Assembly (NCBI GenBank): GCA_938004315.1
Contig: CALKWG010000192.1
Span: 1-6,964 of the forward strand
Reading direction: 5' to 3'
Source of the DNA: an uncultured Spirochaetaceae bacterium
GTDB taxonomy: Bacteria > Spirochaetota > Spirochaetia > Treponematales > UBA12059
DNA: 6,964 bases
The translations under genes and the position numbers were made by a program. Positions 5,486 through 6,964 of this stretch are shown here, one piece after another. The notes below the pieces were generated by a model. The model was not told where the DNA came from. It did no database searches and saw only the letters and a list, made by a program, of their open reading frames with translations. The number at the start of each line of letters is the position of its first letter. Position 1 is the first letter of the stretch.

Positions 5486-6520
5486 ATGGCACAGATCGGA
5501 ATTCGTCTCGCGGACGGCAGGTTCTATCCCATCCTGGACGAGAGCGACGAGGTGAAGAAGCGCCTCGTGCTGACGACCGTGAAGGACGGCCAGACGAGCG
5601 TCCAGATCGACGTCTACCGCGGCGCCGAAGATCCCCTGGTCGAGCGCAGCTACGTGGGTAGCCTCGTCATAGAGAACATCCCGGCCAGACCTAAGGGCGA
5701 ACCTGATATCCGCCTGGATATCGGCCTGGACGCCGAGGGCAACCTCAGCGCCTATGCCAAGGAGCTCGTTAGCGGCGAGCACCAGGCTCTTTCGGTCTCC
5801 TTGAAGTCGCTTTCCCATGAAGAGACCTACGATATTCCCGACTTCGACTTTCAAGAGGATAGCTCGGCCTTAAGCGACGATTTCGATATCCCAGAGGAGG
5901 GCGAATTCGCCGCTCCCGCGGACAATCCTTTCGAACCCGAACCCGAACCCGAGCCCGAGGGCAAGGCGCCGGCGCTTACCTTTATAGACGACGGGTACGC
6001 CGAGAAGTCCGAAGAATCGGAGGATAAGGTAACGGAGCGCCGCGGTTCCAAGGTTTTGCCTTGGCTCCTCGCCTTGGCCATCATCGTCGTAGCGCTCGCC
6101 GTGGCTTTTTTGGTCTTCAGGTGTACCGCGGATAGGCAGCCGGCGCCGCCGGTCGCGAGCGCTCCCGTAAGCCAACCCGCCCCGGTTCCCGAGCCCGCCC
6201 AGGCCCCTCAGCCTGCGTCGACCCCGGCGCCCGCTCCGGCGACCCAAGCCGCGACGCCTCCTGCGCCCGCGCCGACCCCGGCGCCTACGCCCGCCCCGCC
6301 CCCCGCGGCCGCTCCTGCTCCCGCGCCTACCCAACCCGCGGCGCAGCCGGCCAAGCAGGGCGGCGTCAACCATAAGATACGCTGGGGCGATACCTTGTGG
6401 GACATTTCTATCGCGTATTACCGTACTCCCTGGCTCTATGGTACGATAGCGCGTGCGAATAACATCAAGAACCCCGACCTCATCATATCGGGCACGACGA
6501 TCTATATACCGCCGCGCTAA
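5486..6520 (+). CDS. Membrane protein with Hsp70 substrate-binding-beta-like domain and C-terminal LysM
   Basis: A 344-residue protein in five parts. Residues 1-108 resemble the substrate-binding beta subdomain of DnaK/Hsp70: the order of DGQTSVQIDVYRG (34-46), VGSLVIENIPARPKGEPDI (57-75), LDAEGNLSAYAKE (81-93) and SGEHQALSVSL (96-106) parallels the DnaK stretches around NQ-AVTI-V-QG, LG-F-L-GI-PAPRG-PQI, DADGIL-VSAKD and SGKEQKITI. Residues 109-185 are an acidic linker. Residues 190-212 are one transmembrane helix with RRGSK just before it, favouring a cytoplasmic N-terminus. Residues 215-292 are a Pro/Ala-rich spacer suited to crossing the periplasm. Residues 296-342 (WGDTLWDIS, then NNIKNPDLI) are a single LysM peptidoglycan-binding module. 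There is no ATPase domain or catalytic motif, and the start is fixed by a clear ribosome site. I recall similar proteins in treponemes without a known role. It probably anchors something to, or senses, the cell wall. Confidence 0.9.
   Translation: MAQIGIRLADGRFYPILDESDEVKKRLVLTTVKDGQTSVQIDVYRGAEDPLVERSYVGSLVIENIPARPKGEPDIRLDIGLDAEGNLSAYAKELVSGEHQALSVSLKSLSHEETYDIPDFDFQEDSSALSDDFDIPEEGEFAAPADNPFEPEPEPEPEGKAPALTFIDDGYAEKSEESEDKVTERRGSKVLPWLLALAIIVVALAVAFLVFRCTADRQPAPPVASAPVSQPAPVPEPAQAPQPASTPAPAPATQAATPPAPAPTPAPTPAPPPAAAPAPAPTQPAAQPAKQGGVNHKIRWGDTLWDISIAYYRTPWLYGTIARANNIKNPDLIISGTTIYIPPR
5933..5959 (+). repeat. Short tandem hexamer repeat in the acidic linker
   Basis: About 4.5 copies of GAACCC/GAGCCC encode an alternating Glu-Pro run (residues 150-158) in the cytoplasmic linker of the LysM protein. 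Such a run gives a stiff, charged spacer and is prone to length change in whole 2-residue steps, which keep the frame. Confidence 0.7.
6139..6358 (+). repeat. Low-complexity Pro/Ala-coding tract
   Basis: Irregular repeats of CCC/CCG-GCN codons encode about 73 residues made mostly of Pro and Ala with some Gln, Thr and Ser (residues 219-291 of the LysM protein). It has the form of an extended periplasmic or wall-spanning linker between the transmembrane helix and the LysM module. Compositional bias here also produces long meaningless Gly/Arg frames on the other strand. Confidence 0.75.
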
Positions 6521-6964
6521 GCCCTGCTTCAGGCTCGCGGCGACCGCGGCGGCCGGCGCTTTCTTAGCCCTCGCCTCGAGCTCCTGCGTCGCCGCCGACG
6601 TCCACGGCTGGAGCCCCGAGGCTTGGCGCGAGGCTTTCGTAAGCGGCGCCGAGCTCCCCCTAGAGCGCCTCGAGTCTCCGAACGCCGCGGCCATCAAGCG
6701 GCTCGGCCCCGGGGCCTTCCTCTTCCTCTCCATGCACGCCGAGGATCGCGGCCTTCTCGTCCTGCGCGAGGAGCTCCTTAGGCTCGCCGTCAGGCACGAG
6801 GCCGGCCGCCCTCGGGAGCGGGCCGCCGAGCTGTTGACCCAGCTCCTCGAGCGGGAGGGGCGAAGGGATGAGCTCCTGCGTTTTTTAGAGTCGAAAGACG
6901 GCGAGGTCTTGCCGCTCGTCCGGCGCGCCGGGCTCCTGGCCGAGCTCTACGCCGCCGCCGGCCG
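6453..6964 (+). CDS. Predicted lipoprotein with helical repeat-like sequence, 3' truncated; start uncertain
   Basis: An open frame continues to the contig end with codon use typical of the other genes. It shows a lipoprotein signal: basic residues YRRAKPCFR, hydrophobic LAATAAAGAFLALA, then SSS-Cys (Cys codon 6585-6587). The Ser at -3 is atypical but spirochaete lipoboxes are relaxed. The mature part begins VAADVHGWSPEAW and becomes Leu/Arg/Glu-rich amphipathic helices (LREELLRLAV, AAELLTQLLEREG, RRDELLRFLES), suggesting a TPR- or HEAT-like solenoid. Following a LysM wall-binding protein, it could be the N-terminal part of a lytic transglycosylase or an envelope assembly lipoprotein; this is only context. 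The start is a problem: the only ATG/GTG/TTG after the in-frame stop at 6447 is GTG 6453, which overlaps the LysM gene by 68 nt, lacks a ribosome site and gives a 27-residue region before the hydrophobic core. An ATA at 6504 would give a more normal signal peptide. Confidence 0.72.
   Translation, partial: MRITSRTPTSSYRARRSIYRRAKPCFRLAATAAAGAFLALASSSCVAADVHGWSPEAWREAFVSGAELPLERLESPNAAAIKRLGPGAFLFLSMHAEDRGLLVLREELLRLAVRHEAGRPRERAAELLTQLLEREGRRDELLRFLESKDGEVLPLVRRAGLLAELYAAAG

Noticed and set aside
5870..6733. Long minus-strand frames opposite the LysM gene (Arg/Gly-rich, up to 287 codons)
   Set aside because: They mirror the Pro/Ala and Glu/Pro coding repeats on the plus strand and have no ribosome site or domain.

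Overview
The window is a high-GC bacterial segment, roughly two-thirds G+C by eye, with tightly packed genes. It probably comes from a spirochaete of the Treponema group. That assignment is an inference from three things: the RbsA-like ABC operon with two paralogous permeases and a small GHTILLDN-motif membrane protein, the protein joining an Hsp70-like domain to LysM through a membrane segment, and a relaxed (Ser-Ser-Ser-Cys) lipobox. No rRNA or marker gene confirms it.

Left end (1-45): this is not genomic DNA. It is the end of an Illumina i7/TruSeq read-2 adapter, including what looks like an 8-nt index, so the contig was not trimmed. Real sequence starts at 46, inside a truncated gene.

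Region A (46-3533, + strand): a four-gene operon whose start and stop codons overlap. It encodes the C-terminal part of a tandem ABC ATPase of the RbsA/MglA type, two paralogous permeases of the BPD_transp_2 class, and a small single-pass protein. Together they form most of an importer. The substrate-binding protein and the first ATPase domain would lie to the left, off the contig. The substrate cannot be read from what is here.

Region B (3534-5295): a stand-alone FlK-like hotdog thioesterase (+) with the full Thr/Glu/His triad, preceded by a perfect 10-bp hairpin. It faces a 12-TM-type major facilitator (-), and the two genes overlap tail to tail by 12 bp. The transporter gene appears to have a leaderless promoter.

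Region C (5296-6964): a divergent intergenic region, then a protein with an Hsp70 substrate-binding-beta-like domain (no ATPase domain), acidic linker, transmembrane helix, Pro/Ala spacer and C-terminal LysM. It would connect the cytoplasm to peptidoglycan. Immediately after it is the N-terminal part of a predicted lipoprotein with helical, probably repeat-type sequence, cut by the right end. A cell-envelope role for this pair is likely.

The thioesterase and LysM genes share an upstream layout: the same 10-mer CTTACCCTGG, then 20 nt, then an AT-rich box, at nearly equal distance from the start codon. This suggests a common promoter type or regulator. The strongest candidates for undescribed biology are the Hsp70-SBD/LysM protein and this shared element. 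No tRNA, rRNA, CRISPR array, insertion sequence, riboswitch or phage feature was seen.
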